Assembly (NCBI GenBank): GCA_028023455.1
Contig: JAQFVV010000183.1
Coordinates: forward strand, 806,001-870,000
Length of the DNA stretch: 64,000 bases
DNA from: Epiperipatus broadwayi
Lineage: Eukaryota > Onychophora > Udeonychophora > Euonychophora > Peripatidae
Direction: 5' to 3'
A program made the position numbers and the translations under genes. Each line of letters begins with the position of its first letter. Within the stretch, counting starts at the first letter, position 1. Positions 26,507 to 38,950 of the stretch are shown piece after piece. The notes beneath the pieces are model-generated. The model did not search any database. It had not been told where the DNA came from and worked only from the letters and a program-made list of their open reading frames with translations.

Positions 26507-26739
26507 AATAAATCAAGAATAAATGATAATGATTGTTGGCTGCAAATCATAAAGAATATAATTGTACTTAATAATGAAAATATATTTCAGTAATATTTAC
26601 ATGAAATAATTCAATTGTTACTACTTTTCTTCTTGTTAGAGTTAATATAATACTTGGTTGTTAATAAACGTATTCAGAGAAATATATTTTTTTAAATATT
26701 CAGCTTTACAACTGCTGAGTATGCTTTCAATGTATTTAA

Positions 26740-26963
26740 TATGTCATATTCATGGCATCTAGTGGTGTGATTGAATGGTTCTTTATATCAGTGTTTAATC
26801 AATGTTTAATTATCTATTTATATGTTTAATTTTAATTTAAAATTAAATATTCAAATAGCTCATTTTTTGAAATGGGTATGCTTGTTTCTTTTTTGTTAAT
26901 AGAAAAAAGATCACTAGCTATTGTACACATTTGTTTGAACTTCTTCTTTCTATCCTCCCTCTT

Positions 26964-26996
<33 letters not shown>

Positions 26997-27262
26997 ACAC
27001 TATTTCTGCTTTTGTTAGCTCAAATTTATGACCAGTTTCTGCTCATGGTCTATAAATATTGATGTGTGTTCTTTGTCTTTGTGAGCTCTATTGTATAATA
27101 ATTTATGTTGGGCAAGTCAGTCCTTGATTTCCCATAATATGCAGAACTACAAGCTGATTGGTTGCACTTAATTTTATAGATCATTTATAGACTAGTTAAT
27201 TCAACATTGATTAAATACTGATATAAAGATCCATTTAATCACACTACTATAGGCCCTGAGTA
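26740..27262. mobile_element. MITE-like element with long TIRs
   Basis: The left segment from about 26752 ('tctagtggtgtgattgaatgg') and the right segment to about 27255 are inverted repeats of roughly 55-60 bp at about 85 percent. The 500-bp element has an A/T-rich interior with a (CT)n(GT)n patch at 26965-26996. No transposase is present. The superfamily cannot be named; target duplication is unclear. Confidence 0.6.
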
Positions 27263-28128
27263 TAATATGCTAGGCAGTAATAAAACAATATTAAAAAAAA
27301 AGTCTTTTCTATAAAATAATCAACAACTCTTAAAATGTCTATAATACATTTTTATAAACAATGTCGTATGTCTAATACACTGCTTTTAATTTGAATAATT
27401 TAATTTTTAACATTCTTTATGAAATAGGTCAATTAACTAATTTCGTTAACACCATACATGCATGTTAAAATTAAAATTTAGATTATCATATGAGAAGTCT
27501 ATTTAAAATAAAGTCCTAAAAGGGATCAAATTTGGTACTCTAAGGGATAATAAAAGATGATGTTGTTGCCATGGTTTGTATATTTATGTAATTTTCCCCT
27601 GCAAATGATTAGGATTTTGATGAATTTTTATATTGTAAATAATTACCCATGAGTTATTAACAGCATTATATCAAAAATGTAACTTTTACCATAAAATTTG
27701 AACATGGTAATATGTTTTTTCATGTTCCATTTACATGTGGGAAATGAAATATGTGGCCACAGTACATAACATCAGTCAGTGCATTTTTGTGATGTTATTA
27801 CATATTCTGATGCAATTTATATCATTAATTACCAAAAATTTTAATCCCGGTACTATAAAACAAATATTCATAGCCTCTAAAATTCTTCATTTAAAAAAAG
27901 AAAATCGTGCAAAATTCATTAACATTGTTGCGATATTTGTTGAATTATTAAGTAACAAACAAATATTTTATTTTTACATATAATTAAAATTTTAATGTCA
28001 CATTGACACTAAGTTTACCTTTAATGCTACTGTATTTTGATTAACCTTTAATAATTTGTAATTAATACAGAACAATCATTTAAATTGTTTTTTGTAATAA
28101 CAAAAGTATTTCATTTTTAATTATATAT
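27263..28128. other. no gene seen
   Basis: AT-rich. The 82-codon frame at 27735-27983 has no recognisable domain and normal AT-rich composition, so it was not called. Confidence 0.5.
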
Positions 28129-28655
28129 TATTTAAATACAGATATACTTTATATCTTTAGAGATTAGATGTAATTATAAGAGATTTGAACCCAGACTTTC
28201 AAGCTCTGTTCAGCTCTCAAATCTATTTCATGCAACTGATGCACATTGTCACGCACATGTGAAAAAAATAAATGATTTACAAAATATGTATTTCATGCTG
28301 AACCAGCACTCATTAGTTGGTCCACATCATCATCTCCTACTCATATATATATATAAAATCAGTGCTTGATTTATATAAGATAACAAATCTTCACACTTTA
28401 ATGGACAGACATCAATCTCTTCATGAAGCTTTCCATACCATTAAAAATCTGATGATGAAATGCCAAAACGACTTGATAATGCCAAGATTATTTATTGTCA
28501 TGCCCATGTTGACTTTAAGTCATTTTGACTCCTCAAGTATAGGACTTATTTATTTAAATACACAGAAGAGGGATGGGCAGGATACAGGCTAAATATGCTA
28601 TATTTAAATACAGGTATACTTTATATCCCTGAAGTTTAAATGTAATTACATATAT
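28129..28655 (-). mobile_element. HH-A tandem element (one unit plus partial repeat)
   Basis: 'tatttaaataca' plus about 45 bp downstream occurs at 28129 and again at 28601, a direct repeat with a 472-bp period. Between them lies one full HH-A unit in which the hammerhead core is on the minus strand (28281-28320). A second locus, 42162-42735, has the same 475-bp period. One unit plus part of the next is the arrangement expected of a tandem hammerhead retroelement. Confidence 0.7.
28281..28320 (-). ncRNA. decayed hammerhead-like core, HH-A
   Basis: Minus strand: CCAA, CUAAUGA (G5 to A), stem II GUGCU-GGUUC-AGCAU, GAAA, UACAUAU. The key G5 is lost, so it should be inactive. Confidence 0.45.
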
Positions 28656-28809
28656 ATCATAGAAGTATTAATCTCTTCAAACCCATCTTTCTTTTTGTTT
28701 TTATTCATAAATTTATTTCATCCATTTGTAATAATAACTAGCCTGTTTTTTGTATTATTTAACATATAATGAACTTGATTGAAAACTTGATATACATGTG
28801 TTATGCTAG

Positions 28810-29136
28810 CAGGGGTCCCCAACCTTTTGCACTTAAGAGCACATTCTATAATACCGGCCAGGTGGCGGGTACCATTTATTTTTTCAATGTAAATTTATAG
28901 TTGGATATTGTTAATAATACACATAATGTATAAAAAAATATTTATTTCATAAAATAAAGTATAGTATGCTCTACAATTTGATTACAATATAATACAATAA
29001 TTTATAAGAAATTTTAAAAATTAAATTTATTTGTATCAGATAAATAATTTTTTTATCTAATTCGGATAGTGGCGGGCACACATAAAATGGTCTTCAGGCA
29101 CCATGGTGCCCGAGGGCATAGGATTGGGGACCCCTG
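28810..29136. mobile_element. hAT-like non-autonomous element
   Basis: TIRs CAGGGGTCCCCAACCTT (28810-28826) and, at the right end (29120-29136), the complement of CAGGGGTCCCCAATCCT, 15 of 17 identical. Subterminal GC-rich motifs include 'ggtggcgggtacc' and 'ggtgcccgagggc'. The TIR type is known from hAT transposons. It is 327 bp with no transposase. The expected 8-bp duplication is not clear ('tatgctag' against 'atctatat'). Confidence 0.75.
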
Positions 29137-30918
29137 ATCTATATAATAGATTATATGTTAATTTAAATAATTACTATTGAACATTTTTTGTTGAAAAATG
29201 AATTTAAGTCACAATGTTCGAAATTATTTTCAAACTATCTCTCTAATTATTATCCTAATGATGTTCATTCTATAATATGTTATTTAAAATCAAATTTTAC
29301 TTATGCACATGTTTTTGTTAATTAATTCACTGTTCAATTAGATATTGATTTATTATAATTAAAATCAATTATCTTGTTGATACACTCTTCACCCGCTCAT
29401 TAACAACATATTTCTTTGAACTATCATGCAGTTGATAATAGCTTAAAAGGGTAAATAAATATATAGATTAACAATTTTCTACTTAGACGAAGATTTGCTA
29501 GATTAAAAATAGCGTATATAATAAAAGTATATATTCAACATTAATAAATAGTACTTTTCATTAAAAATTTATCATTAAATTAAAAGAAACAAAATTATTA
29601 GAGAGGAATATACACTTTCTAATCCTCTTCAGTCATCCATTCCATCTTATATAACCATTACACACTTTCAAGCCCTCATAAGTCATCCACTCCATCTTAT
29701 GCAATCGATACACATGAACACATACATGCATATATATATATATATATAAAAGATGGAGTGGATCACTTAAGAGAGTTTGAAAGTCTGAGTTCAAATTCCC
29801 TCTAGTTACATCTAGCTTAAGTATTTGTATCATACTTGTATGTAAAGATTACAGAAACAGATATACCACTTTTTGCCACAATAATAACATGCAGTTTTAT
29901 TAGTTTTATTATGTAATGGATGCTTATTACTTTCTGCCTTATTTATTTTTGCATTGTTTGAACCAGAGTTACCAATGTGGAATGATTCAATATTTATTTA
30001 TGAGCTAATAGTAGTTTAATTCCTTAACTCTAATTTAGGTATCTAATGTTTCAAAAGCAACAAAATACCTTATAATTGGAATTTGCAACTATGATGCACA
30101 CAAATGGGAAAGAAAGTGAAAGCTCAATTTTGACATATTTCTAATTATCTCATGACAAAGTAATATGTATTTCATGAATTTTTATATTTATTTTTTAAAA
30201 GTTAATATACTGTAGTTAAAAGGAGTGGATGAAGAACAAAAAGTATATGTATGCACAAATGTTTCGAAAAATTAACCATGTAGAAAACTATTGTAATAAA
30301 AACCATAATTTGTCAATAATATATGTGATGAAGATTCAAAAACATATAGCTGGGGAAAAATAATATACAGTTCTATAAATCTGATTTTAGGATCCAAAAA
30401 AGAAATTGTCTATTTTTCTTTCATTCTCCACTTGGCTAACAAGATGTAAATTAATTTTTGGACATCCACATAATTTGGCTTTACCAATTTTCATTGATTT
30501 TCTTCATCAAGCAAAGATCAGAGATTCTAACCTTATCCACCTTCTATTCATATGGACAGATGGGTTAAGGTTACTTTTCCATCTTAATAATTTTATGTTT
30601 CAAAATTTAGTACTTAACACTTTTTGAATTTTTTCATAAATATTATCAAAGACTTTTTTCAGTCATTTACTTATTGTATACATGATTTATCCTATTTGTA
30701 ATTTTTTTTTATTAATAAATTTATTTATTTAAAAAAAAAAAAAGAAATTGAAGGATTTGGCAAAACAATATATATATATGCATAGAAAATTTCACTGTAT
30801 GTCCATATTTAAATATAACATTATCATTCGTAAAGGTTTGGGTAATTATATATCTATAAACAAAAATATTTACAGATAATTTTAATTCTAAACTATTAAT
30901 AGATTCATATATATATAT
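29137..30918. other. AT-rich, HH-A terminal foldback at 29587-29830, no gene
   Basis: 29587-29830 contains HH-A terminus sequence ('aagatggagtgga' / 'tccactccatctt') in inverted orientation around a (TA)n centre at about 29730-29748, with the right end reading 'gtctgagttcaaattcc'. The rest has no coding or structural signal. Confidence 0.55.
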
Positions 30919-31208
30919 ATGATCAATAGATGGAGCTTTACCAAGACCTCCAAACAAGCGTATTTTTGTTTACATAAACGTCAGAGTCAGACCTCCAAAC
31001 AAGCGTATTTTTGTTTACATAAACATCAGAGTCAGAAATCACTGTCTCTTTCATTGGCTCCAATGAAAGAGACAGTGATTTCTGACTCTGATGTTTATGT
31101 AAATAAAAATACGCTTGTTTGGAGGTCTTGGTAAAGCGCCATCTATTGATCATAAATACAAGCGATAGCAAGTTTACGTATATAAAATTTGTTTTTGTTT
31201 TTCATATA
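30919..31208 (+). mobile_element. HH-C palindromic element
   Basis: A perfect-ended palindrome, 30920-31152 (TGATCAATAGATGGAGC and complement), followed by a single-sided tail to about 31208 ('acaagcgatagcaagttt'). The left arm carries a 45-bp tandem duplication (30946-30990 and 30991-31035). The centre is 'cattggctccaatg' at about 31052. A related copy at 59222-59375 still has a hammerhead core just upstream of the matching bases; here that part is gone. Confidence 0.75.
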
Positions 31209-31689
31209 TATATTATAAATAACATATTTTTGTATCTTCACATGTAATTGTTTGCAAAACAAAATTCAAAATATTAACATTCTGAAAGAAGCAAAACCAC
31301 TCGAATCATAATGTCCAAAACTTGTAAATTTTGCAATTTAAAAACCTGTTTAATAATAATTACTGCACATTAATACTGAGAGCTTTTCTATTAAAATTTT
31401 TTAAATAAAACTTATTTAGAATTTTATATTTGTTAAAATATTCAAAGTACTTCATTGCCAATGAATATCTGAATTTATTAATTCATTAGAATTTTTAAAG
31501 TATTAACATCTCTCTAATTTTGCCTATTAAACAACATAAAGCCATACACATATCTTTATCATTATTCAGTAAATATAGATATACAATTGTTACAGGGTAA
31601 TTAATGAGTCAAACGTACTGCCCTTACAACTTTGACAGAAACCACTTGATGGAAGTATGTTAATAATTTTATTAGTCATTCATTAGGGT
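31209..31689. other. no gene seen
   Basis: AT-rich sequence without coding signal. Confidence 0.5.
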
Positions 31690-33185
31690 AGAAATTATCC
31701 ATTTCATCATTTTCAATCATTATTGATCCACTGCAAGGTGAAGGTCTCTCCAAGTTCAATCCATCTTCTATCTCTAGTCTGCAATATCTAATGTCTCTTC
31801 TCCACTTCATCCCAGAACAAATCCTTATTTCATCCACAATATCACTATGTAGTCTCAATCTAGGTCTTTTACAAACTCTTTAAATCCAGGTTAAGATTTC
31901 AATTGTCCATCTATTATCATTTCTTTTGGCAATATTTTGACACAACTGCACTTCAGTCTCTTCATTTTTTCAATGATATCAGGAACACCTGTTTGTTCTC
32001 TCACCCATGTATGTTGCTTTCAATCTCTTCTTGCTACTCCTAACATACATCTCTCCATACTTCATTAAGTGGGCCAAAGTATCTGTATTTTTCTTGTGTT
32101 ATATATCAATGTCTCAGATCCATAGAGACATTTACTAAAAACTTTCATTTTCAAACATGTAGGCATATTTTTTTTTAATATTAAGTTATTTCTGCCAAAA
32201 ACACTCCATCCAAATTTAATTCTATGATTAATTTCCTTCATTACATTTCCATCTGTAGTAATAATCTGACCAAGATATTTGTAGCTGTTAACTTCTTCCC
32301 ACTCATCATTATTAATCTTTATTTTGAGAAAATCTATTGAACATCATTTTATATTTAACTTTAACTCTACTTTCTTATTTTTATCCAATAACTCTTGCAA
32401 TATTTCCTGAAGTTCTAAAGGATTATTTGCAAAAACAAGTATATTATTTGCAAAATCTACCTAAATAATCTTCATTTAATTTTACTTCCTTAGCTTTCAA
32501 TTTTAATTCACAAAATACTTCTTGCAAAACTGCTGTAAAAAGTTTTGAAGAAATGAGTCACTTTATCATATACCTTTCTCAATGTTAATTTTTTTTTACT
32601 AACATTATGTAATCTAGTTGTTGCTGTTACATTTTTATAAATATTCTTCAGAATATGGCAATATCCTGAATCTATATCTTGATGATCTAGTGCTTTAACT
32701 ACTGACTAAATGTTTATAGAATCAAATATCTATTCATAATCTACAAATCCAAAGCATAATGGCAACTCATATTCATTGGACCTTTCTATAACTATCTCAA
32801 TACTTGAGTGTGATCCACTATATTAAAACCACTTTTAAATCCAGTTTGTTCTTTTGGTTGATTAAAATCCAAAGTTCACTATAGACGAGTCATAATTATT
32901 TTGGAAAAATTTTGTTTAGAACTGATAAAAGACTAATAGGGCTGTAATTTCTAATATCTTCTTTATCGTATTTGTTTAATATTAATACTGCATTCTTACA
33001 ATAATCTAATACAACTTTATCATTTAAACATGTGTATAACTTTGCCCAAAATATTTTCTATTTCTTCACCTGCTTCTTTTAAGATAGGAATTACTACCTG
33101 AAGCTTTTTTCTTTTTCACAAATTTAATTGCATGTCTCACTTCTTCATTTATAAATACTGAGCTATTCAGAAGATATGCTAATTG

Positions 33186-34589
33186 GGTACTTAGGTATTA
33201 TTCCTGCAACCTAGGAAAGATAGGACAACTTTTTACATACGCGATAACAAACATAATGTTGCGAACATTAAATAAACCCTTGCAATTTGAGTTTTTTTTC
33301 CTCGTCAAATAACGTGTTTTTGAACGTGCACAAAACGTGCTTTGAAGCGTGTCAGCCGAAACTATTATGTAGGTGCTTTTTTGGACATTTTGGTATTTTT
33401 TTTCTGATTCAAAAGTTTGTTGTTTGTACATTTTAAACTTACCATTTGTAATTATTGTGAATTTGGTTTAACATTTTTAATTTCAACTGCATTATTTACT
33501 TCTGTGTTTTTTTGTTTTTTTTGCAATTTCAACTTGGTTATTGACTGACTTCTGCGTTTTTGAATCTTTGAATTAAAAGTTTATTATTTAATTGTAATTG
33601 AATAAAGACGTTGAATTTGTTATTTGTTTATTCTAAAAATTAGATTGCCTGGCAGAATTCCATTTAGAGCATGTACTGGGCAATCACTTGTTCCACAAAT
33701 CTTTCGGAGAAGGAGGAAGGACGATGGGGGGGGGGGGTACTACTGACAATCGCCATTTTGTATGCAAGAATCGTCTGCATAAATATGTATTTCATAGAAT
33801 ATTTTTTCTTTTTTACTTTTATAAAAATATATTTATTTTGGCTTTTTTTTTACGGGCCACATATTTCTTTTTTTTAAAATTGATCGAATTAAGTAAGCAT
33901 CAAAAGTTAGTTTGTGTCCGTGTATAATTTGTAAAAGTACGTGTATATCTCATATAATATTTTGTTTGTTTTTGTAAAACTATATAGAGTATTATTTCTG
34001 CAACCAAGAAAAGATAGAAGGACTTATTTGTTTATTCGAAAAATTAGATTGCCTGGCAGTATTCCATTTAGAGCATGTACTGGTCAATCACTTGTTCGAC
34101 AACTTTTTCGGAGAAGGAAGGACGGTGGGGGGGGGGGATGCTACTGACCATCGCCATTTTTGTATGCAAGAATCGTCTGCGTAAGTATATATTTCATATT
34201 TTATATTTACTTTTATAAAAATATATATTTATGTTGGTTTTTTTTCCTCCTAAAACTCGACCACATATATATATATTTTTTAAATTGATCAAATTAAGTA
34301 AGTGTCAAAAGTTAGCTTACGTCCGCGTAGAATTCATAAATACGTGTTTATCTCATGTAATATTTTTTATTTTTTTTTGTCTTTGTAAAACTGTATTGAG
34401 TATTATTTCTGCAACCAAGGAAAAATAGAATGACTTTTCACATTAGTATCAAAGCATTGCTAACTTTCTAATGTTTTTCTAATGTTTGATGTTGCCAAAA
34501 TAACAACATTAAAAAGTTAGCAGTGTATTGATACGAATGTGAAAAGTCCTCCTATCTTTCCTAGGTTGCAGGAAAAATACCCAAGTACC
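33186..34589. mobile_element. 1.4-kb TIR transposon inside RTE copy
   Basis: The ends are inverted repeats of about 40 bp (33186-33226 and 34548-34589; GGTACTTAGGTATTATTCC against GGTACTTGGGTATTTTTCC), about 92 percent identical, with TAATTG at both flanks (33180-33185; 34592-34597). The interior has no transposase, a 404-bp tandem duplication (33641-34440) with G-runs, and a long hairpin (34432-34550). It is a non-autonomous DNA element of unknown superfamily. Confidence 0.7.
33641..34440. repeat. two 404-bp tandem units
   Basis: 'tagattgcctggcag' starts at 33641 and 34045; the following 380 bp align at about 88 percent. Each unit contains a run of 11-12 G and ends with 'tgcaaccaagaaaagatag', similar to the TIR of the host transposon. 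The short frames inside (33671-34428) are not conserved between units. Confidence 0.8.
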
Positions 34590-35010
34590 GGTAATTGTAA
34601 GAGATATTTTTCCTTGTCCTTTCTTGCTATAAAATTCTTGATAGAACTCATCTACACATTATATGATATCATCTCTCTTTTTAGTAATACTTCTGTCTTT
34701 TTTCCTATTGCAGAAATAAATTTTCTACCAATACCAAGATGTTGTCTTACATTCATGATACCTTTATTTTCATCTATAGCTTTTCTTGATAGTTAACAAT
34801 TATACTTTCTTATATTATTATCAACTTTTTGCATCATTTTACAAAATTTGAGATATTCAATCTTTCTTAATGCATTGTTTTTGCATATTTTCATATTCCT
34901 TCTTTTTTTCATAAATGTAGGAATTTTACTTGTCAATTGCTGATTGTTTTACCAGATATCATTTTTAAAATCTGTTAATATTTGAAAATAATTATTCACT
35001 TAATGAATTT

Positions 35011-36310
35011 TACTACACCACTCTTTCACATGGTAGGGAATTGTTTTTGTCCACTTTTAGCATCATAAACATAATACCAAAGATATGTGAAGAGATGTAT
35101 GATTTACACAATATCTTGAAAAACATAAAACCATTTTTATAATTATTTGAATGAGTTTATTTCAATAAAGTTGTCTAACTGTAAGGGTTAGTGTGATAGC
35201 CAATCATGTTCAAAATTTGGGTCCAAAGTTGAACTTGACTTATTTGAAATCTCATTCCTCCATTTGCACTTTTCATATTAGATCATAATATTTGCTATTC
35301 ATAAAAATTATTGAATAAAATATCTCTTATTTGGATTCTATTTTTAAAATAGAAATGCATTCTAATTGAGATATTGTAAAAAGAATGAAAATATTTCCTA
35401 AATTCATGAAAATTTTTTTACCAGCATTTATAGAAGCAATTCTGTTGTCAATCAAAACAGCTTCTACTTTACTGTAGCTATATTTTTACACTATGTCTTG
35501 TTAAAAACCAGCTATTTTCAAATAAAATGTAATTGTAATCATGCACTTTTTTGGTTTAAAAATATTTTATAAATATACTATATAAATAAGATTACATATG
35601 TAAACAAATTACTGAAAATTACATTTTTTCTTTTGGATCTAAAAGCATAAGACACATTCCAAAATAGAAAGGACCAAATAATCTACCAATCAGTGATTAC
35701 ATCAGTTTTTTGATATTATAATACAACCAATCAAGGTATTGTAAACTTGACAATTCAAATTTGATTGATATTTGTATAAAATCTGTATGAATTGTCAGCT
35801 TGTTTTGAGGTTCGAATTTATGTGATATTTGTATTAAATCTGTATGATATTAATATCTTCAGATTTTTTTAGTTTCAATTTTTAAATTAAAAGAATGGAC
35901 ACCAGTAAATTAACATTATAAATAACTGAAATAAAATCCTTGTTTTTTACTTCATCTTTGAGTGGTAAGTTTTAAATTGTGCTTTATGCAAAAAGTGAAG
36001 CTTAGTATTATTAGAAAAGAATTATTTGGCTGAGTGCAAAACTTTGAATATATTTTGCATAAATTACTGCTAAACTTCGCTTAAAATCTCAATGTAAGCT
36101 GACACTCCCAAGATAGGGTATGAATATGGAGAGTTAATTTCTCTGAAAGTGCTCAGCCATATAATTCTTTTCCAATAATATTAAAAATTATAAATAACTA
36201 TAAAAGAGCAAAAAATGGTGAAGCAATAGCAACAACCAAACAAAATTAATTTAGTGATTTTGCAGCTACTATAGCCCCAAAATAATAAAAATAGTTATAA
36301 TTATTATCTA
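35011..36310. other. no gene; one inverted repeat
   Basis: AT-rich. About 36003-36045 and 36145-36182 form an imperfect inverted repeat ('aaaagaattat.tggctgag'). No coding signal. Confidence 0.5.
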
Positions 36311-36324
36311 AAGATAAGATATTA

Positions 36325-36645
36325 AATCTCCAAAACATCATGCATGATCACCATTTTCTATGCTTCACAAGCTGTTAATAATAGTAGAAAGCTCTCCATA
36401 TAGTAGTACCAGCCAGTTTACGTTTTAGTAATAAATGGATGCAAGAAGGTTTATGCATAAAATTTCTACCTAGTGCCTACTAATCTGATATCCCCAAGCT
36501 AGTTTCTAGCTTGAGGCTTTCATTAGTAAGGAGCACTGGATCTGAAAGTAAGACATTAGATAAGGATTCTATGCATAAACCTTGCATCTATTGATTATAA
36601 GGCTTGCACTGAATGGTACTACTGCATAGATAATTTTTTACTGTT
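36325..36645 (-). repeat. HH-B copy, decayed
   Basis: HH-B tail in reverse at the left ('aaaacatcatgcatgatcacc'), both 'ctccatatagtagtacc' arms and a core region at about 36492-36532. That core is CUAAUGA (inactive) with GAAA and a stem I of UCCUUA against UUGGGGA. Similar flanks AAGATAAGATATTAAAT (from 36312) and AAGATAGAATATTCAAAT (from 36646) may be an old target duplication. Confidence 0.6.
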
Positions 36646-36659
36646 AAGATAGAATATTC

Positions 36660-38099
36660 AAATAAACGTTAATTCACTGACCATTAAAGCAGATAAGATT
36701 GTAATATAAATGCAATCTTCACCACCAGGGAGATTATCTAAGAGTTAAATCGATTTTTTTAAAAAATCATTTTACAAAAATGAAAAGAAGAAAGCAGTAT
36801 TAAATTCTTTAACCTTTTTAAAGTGATGATTTTATATACCAATAGGCATAAGAAAAATAATAAAATAAATAATTATGTTTATATTTCACTAAATATCTTT
36901 TCATACTTTTGTTTTATAGATGGATTTCATAGGATCTGTGCATAATGACTATCATTTTAAACAAAATCCATTTTCTAAAAAAAAAAAACTTTTAAGGTTA
37001 AGGCCTTTTACTGTAACACATTATTAAAGTTTTATTATAAATTGTATTTTGAAGTATTTATTACGTGATGAAAGACGGAAACTTTAATAACAAAGCCAAA
37101 CCTTGATATTTATCAAAATTAATTTTTAAATCATTAATAAAAATCAATCAGCAAGTATGGTTGTAAATAATAAAAAACAGATTTTTAAATTAGATTTCAA
37201 TAATTTACTTCTATCTTGTACAGCAGAAATTTTATTTTCCCGCCAAACATTTTCAAATACAGTAAAAGATAACAAATAGAATAACTTGTTGCAATACACG
37301 CTTAAATATCCAATTTCATTAAAAAAAAAATCAATGCTTAGTGCTCAAAAAGTCTGTATGCATAAATTAAATACTTTTAATTTCACTTAATTGCTCATTT
37401 TTAATAACTTTGCTTATGTATTGTCATATCTGACTTGCCTTCAGAAATGGATTAGTCCAGATTCCTTTTTCATCTAATCAGATTGAGCATTCATAAATGC
37501 TAACCTATGTGTAAACATAGCCAAAAGATAAAACATAAGTACAAACAATGTGTAAACATGTGTATGAAATCCTACCATTGGTTAGTATGGCCAATAGGCA
37601 ATGATGCTCTCTGAATCCAATTGGTGCCAGTTAGATAGGGAACCTTGCAATAAATAGTCAGCCTTTTTAGAAGAAGAGAAAGAGAAAATGTCTAACCTAA
37701 GCAACTGAATGTGCTCTCAATTGAAACCACTTCCAACAGTGATAGTGTTTTTACCATGGTCATTACCGATACATCTATGCAGTGAGAAAAGTCCACAATA
37801 GGACTGGAAGCTGCTAAAACTATAGCTGACTCGAGGCAAGCTGTCCAGTACAGCTGGAAGAGTCTTGGCTAGAACACTCGAGACAAGTCTATATATATAG
37901 CTGAAAATAAGTCTGGCATGATCAGCACAATATTAAGTATGTTTATCTATGTAAAATTTGTATATATTGATTGTATAATATGTATGTGTTTTTGTTCTAA
38001 TAAATTATACATATTAACTTCAAGTGTTTATATTTTTGTTGATATCACTGTTGTTTTGAGCTGAAACCCATAATTCAGACCAAACAGAACATGTATATT
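36660..38099. other. no gene; possible solo LTR near 37540-38080
   Basis: 36660-37480 shows nothing. 37540-38080 is less AT-rich, with 'caataaatagtcagcc' (TATA-like), an 'attctaataaattatac' polyA-like signal and a 37-bp imperfect hairpin near 37829-37866. The layout recalls an LTR, but no clear TG/CA ends or target duplication were found. Confidence 0.35.
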
Positions 38100-38950
38100 A
38101 GTATGTTAGGCAAAATGTATAATTTTTCTCTTATCAGTTTTCTGTTTAGCTTAGTGCACTCTTAGTGTTAAGCATTGTAATCATAGCTGTATTACTTTGT
38201 CAGTTAGCTGCTGCTATAGGGTCTTGTTATTGTTTTTGAAATGTAAATAAGTTAATTTACATATTCAACTTGCTTGATAATTGGCTGCTATTAGCTTTTT
38301 TGCTTGTAACTTTATTGTTATTTGTGATATACAAGCCTACTTTATTTTCCTACTTCTTTAATTGCATTCTAAACATGTTAATTTGATATTTTGTGAATCA
38401 AAGAAAACAGTGTCCATGTTTTTTTTTATCTAAGAACACAAACACACATTCTAATTTTTTTGTGTGTGTTTGCATAGTACTGCCACAAATAGTCTATGAG
38501 ATTCACTGCAATATTCCAAGATGCACAGCTATATATTATGAAAAATCATGGTTCAACATTACCACATGAATTGTCACCACATAATTATACAAATGTGCAA
38601 AAAAACTCAGAATACATATCTGTGTTTTTAAATCATGCAAAAAATATGGGCATAGCTTTAATCAATAAAACATCAATCAATGTACTTAGAATGTAATGAT
38701 GGAAAGAGGAAATAAAGGAGGCTTGGTAGATCACAAATAACAACTATATTATAAACAAAAGAGCTAATAGCAAACAATTATGTAAATTATCCTATTTACG
38801 TATTAAGACTAACCACAGGGCAATGCAAGAGCAGCTAAACAACAAAATAATACAGCTATGATAATGATGCTAGTATCAAAAGTGCATTAAGTAAAACAGA
38901 AATCTGATGAAAGAAAAATGATACACTTCACCAGGTATATTAACATATAT
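38100..38950. mobile_element. long-TIR foldback element
   Basis: About 38128-38360 and 38697-38925 are inverted repeats of about 220 bp, roughly 80 percent similar (for example 'atcatagctgtatta' with its complement 'taatacagctatgat'). The 340-bp interior has a 66-codon frame (38496-38696) without recognisable motif. No hammerhead core. It may be a foldback DNA element or a head-to-head pair of an unknown retroelement end. Confidence 0.65.

Larger units (their letters stand above)
31690..35010 (-). pseudogene. decayed RTE LINE copy, split by a transposon
   Basis: 31690-33185 aligns to 16680-18200 of the intact RTE copy (C-terminal and RT part), and about 34635-35010 aligns to about 18236-18680 (endonuclease-RT linker). 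It is roughly 80 percent similar with many small deletions and stops. The gap is filled by the 1.4 kb TIR element at 33186-34589. The 5' end is missing. It shows an older wave of the RTE family than the copy at 16671. Confidence 0.85.

Noticed and set aside
28317-28592. 91-codon frame as a protein of the HH-A element
   Set aside because: It overlaps the element, but the frame is not kept in the homologous copy at 42350-42620.
30406-30627. 73-codon frame as a gene
   Set aside because: AT-rich, no recognisable motif, no supporting context.
38496-38696. 66-codon frame as a transposase of the long-TIR element
   Set aside because: Too short, with no DDE or HTH motif.
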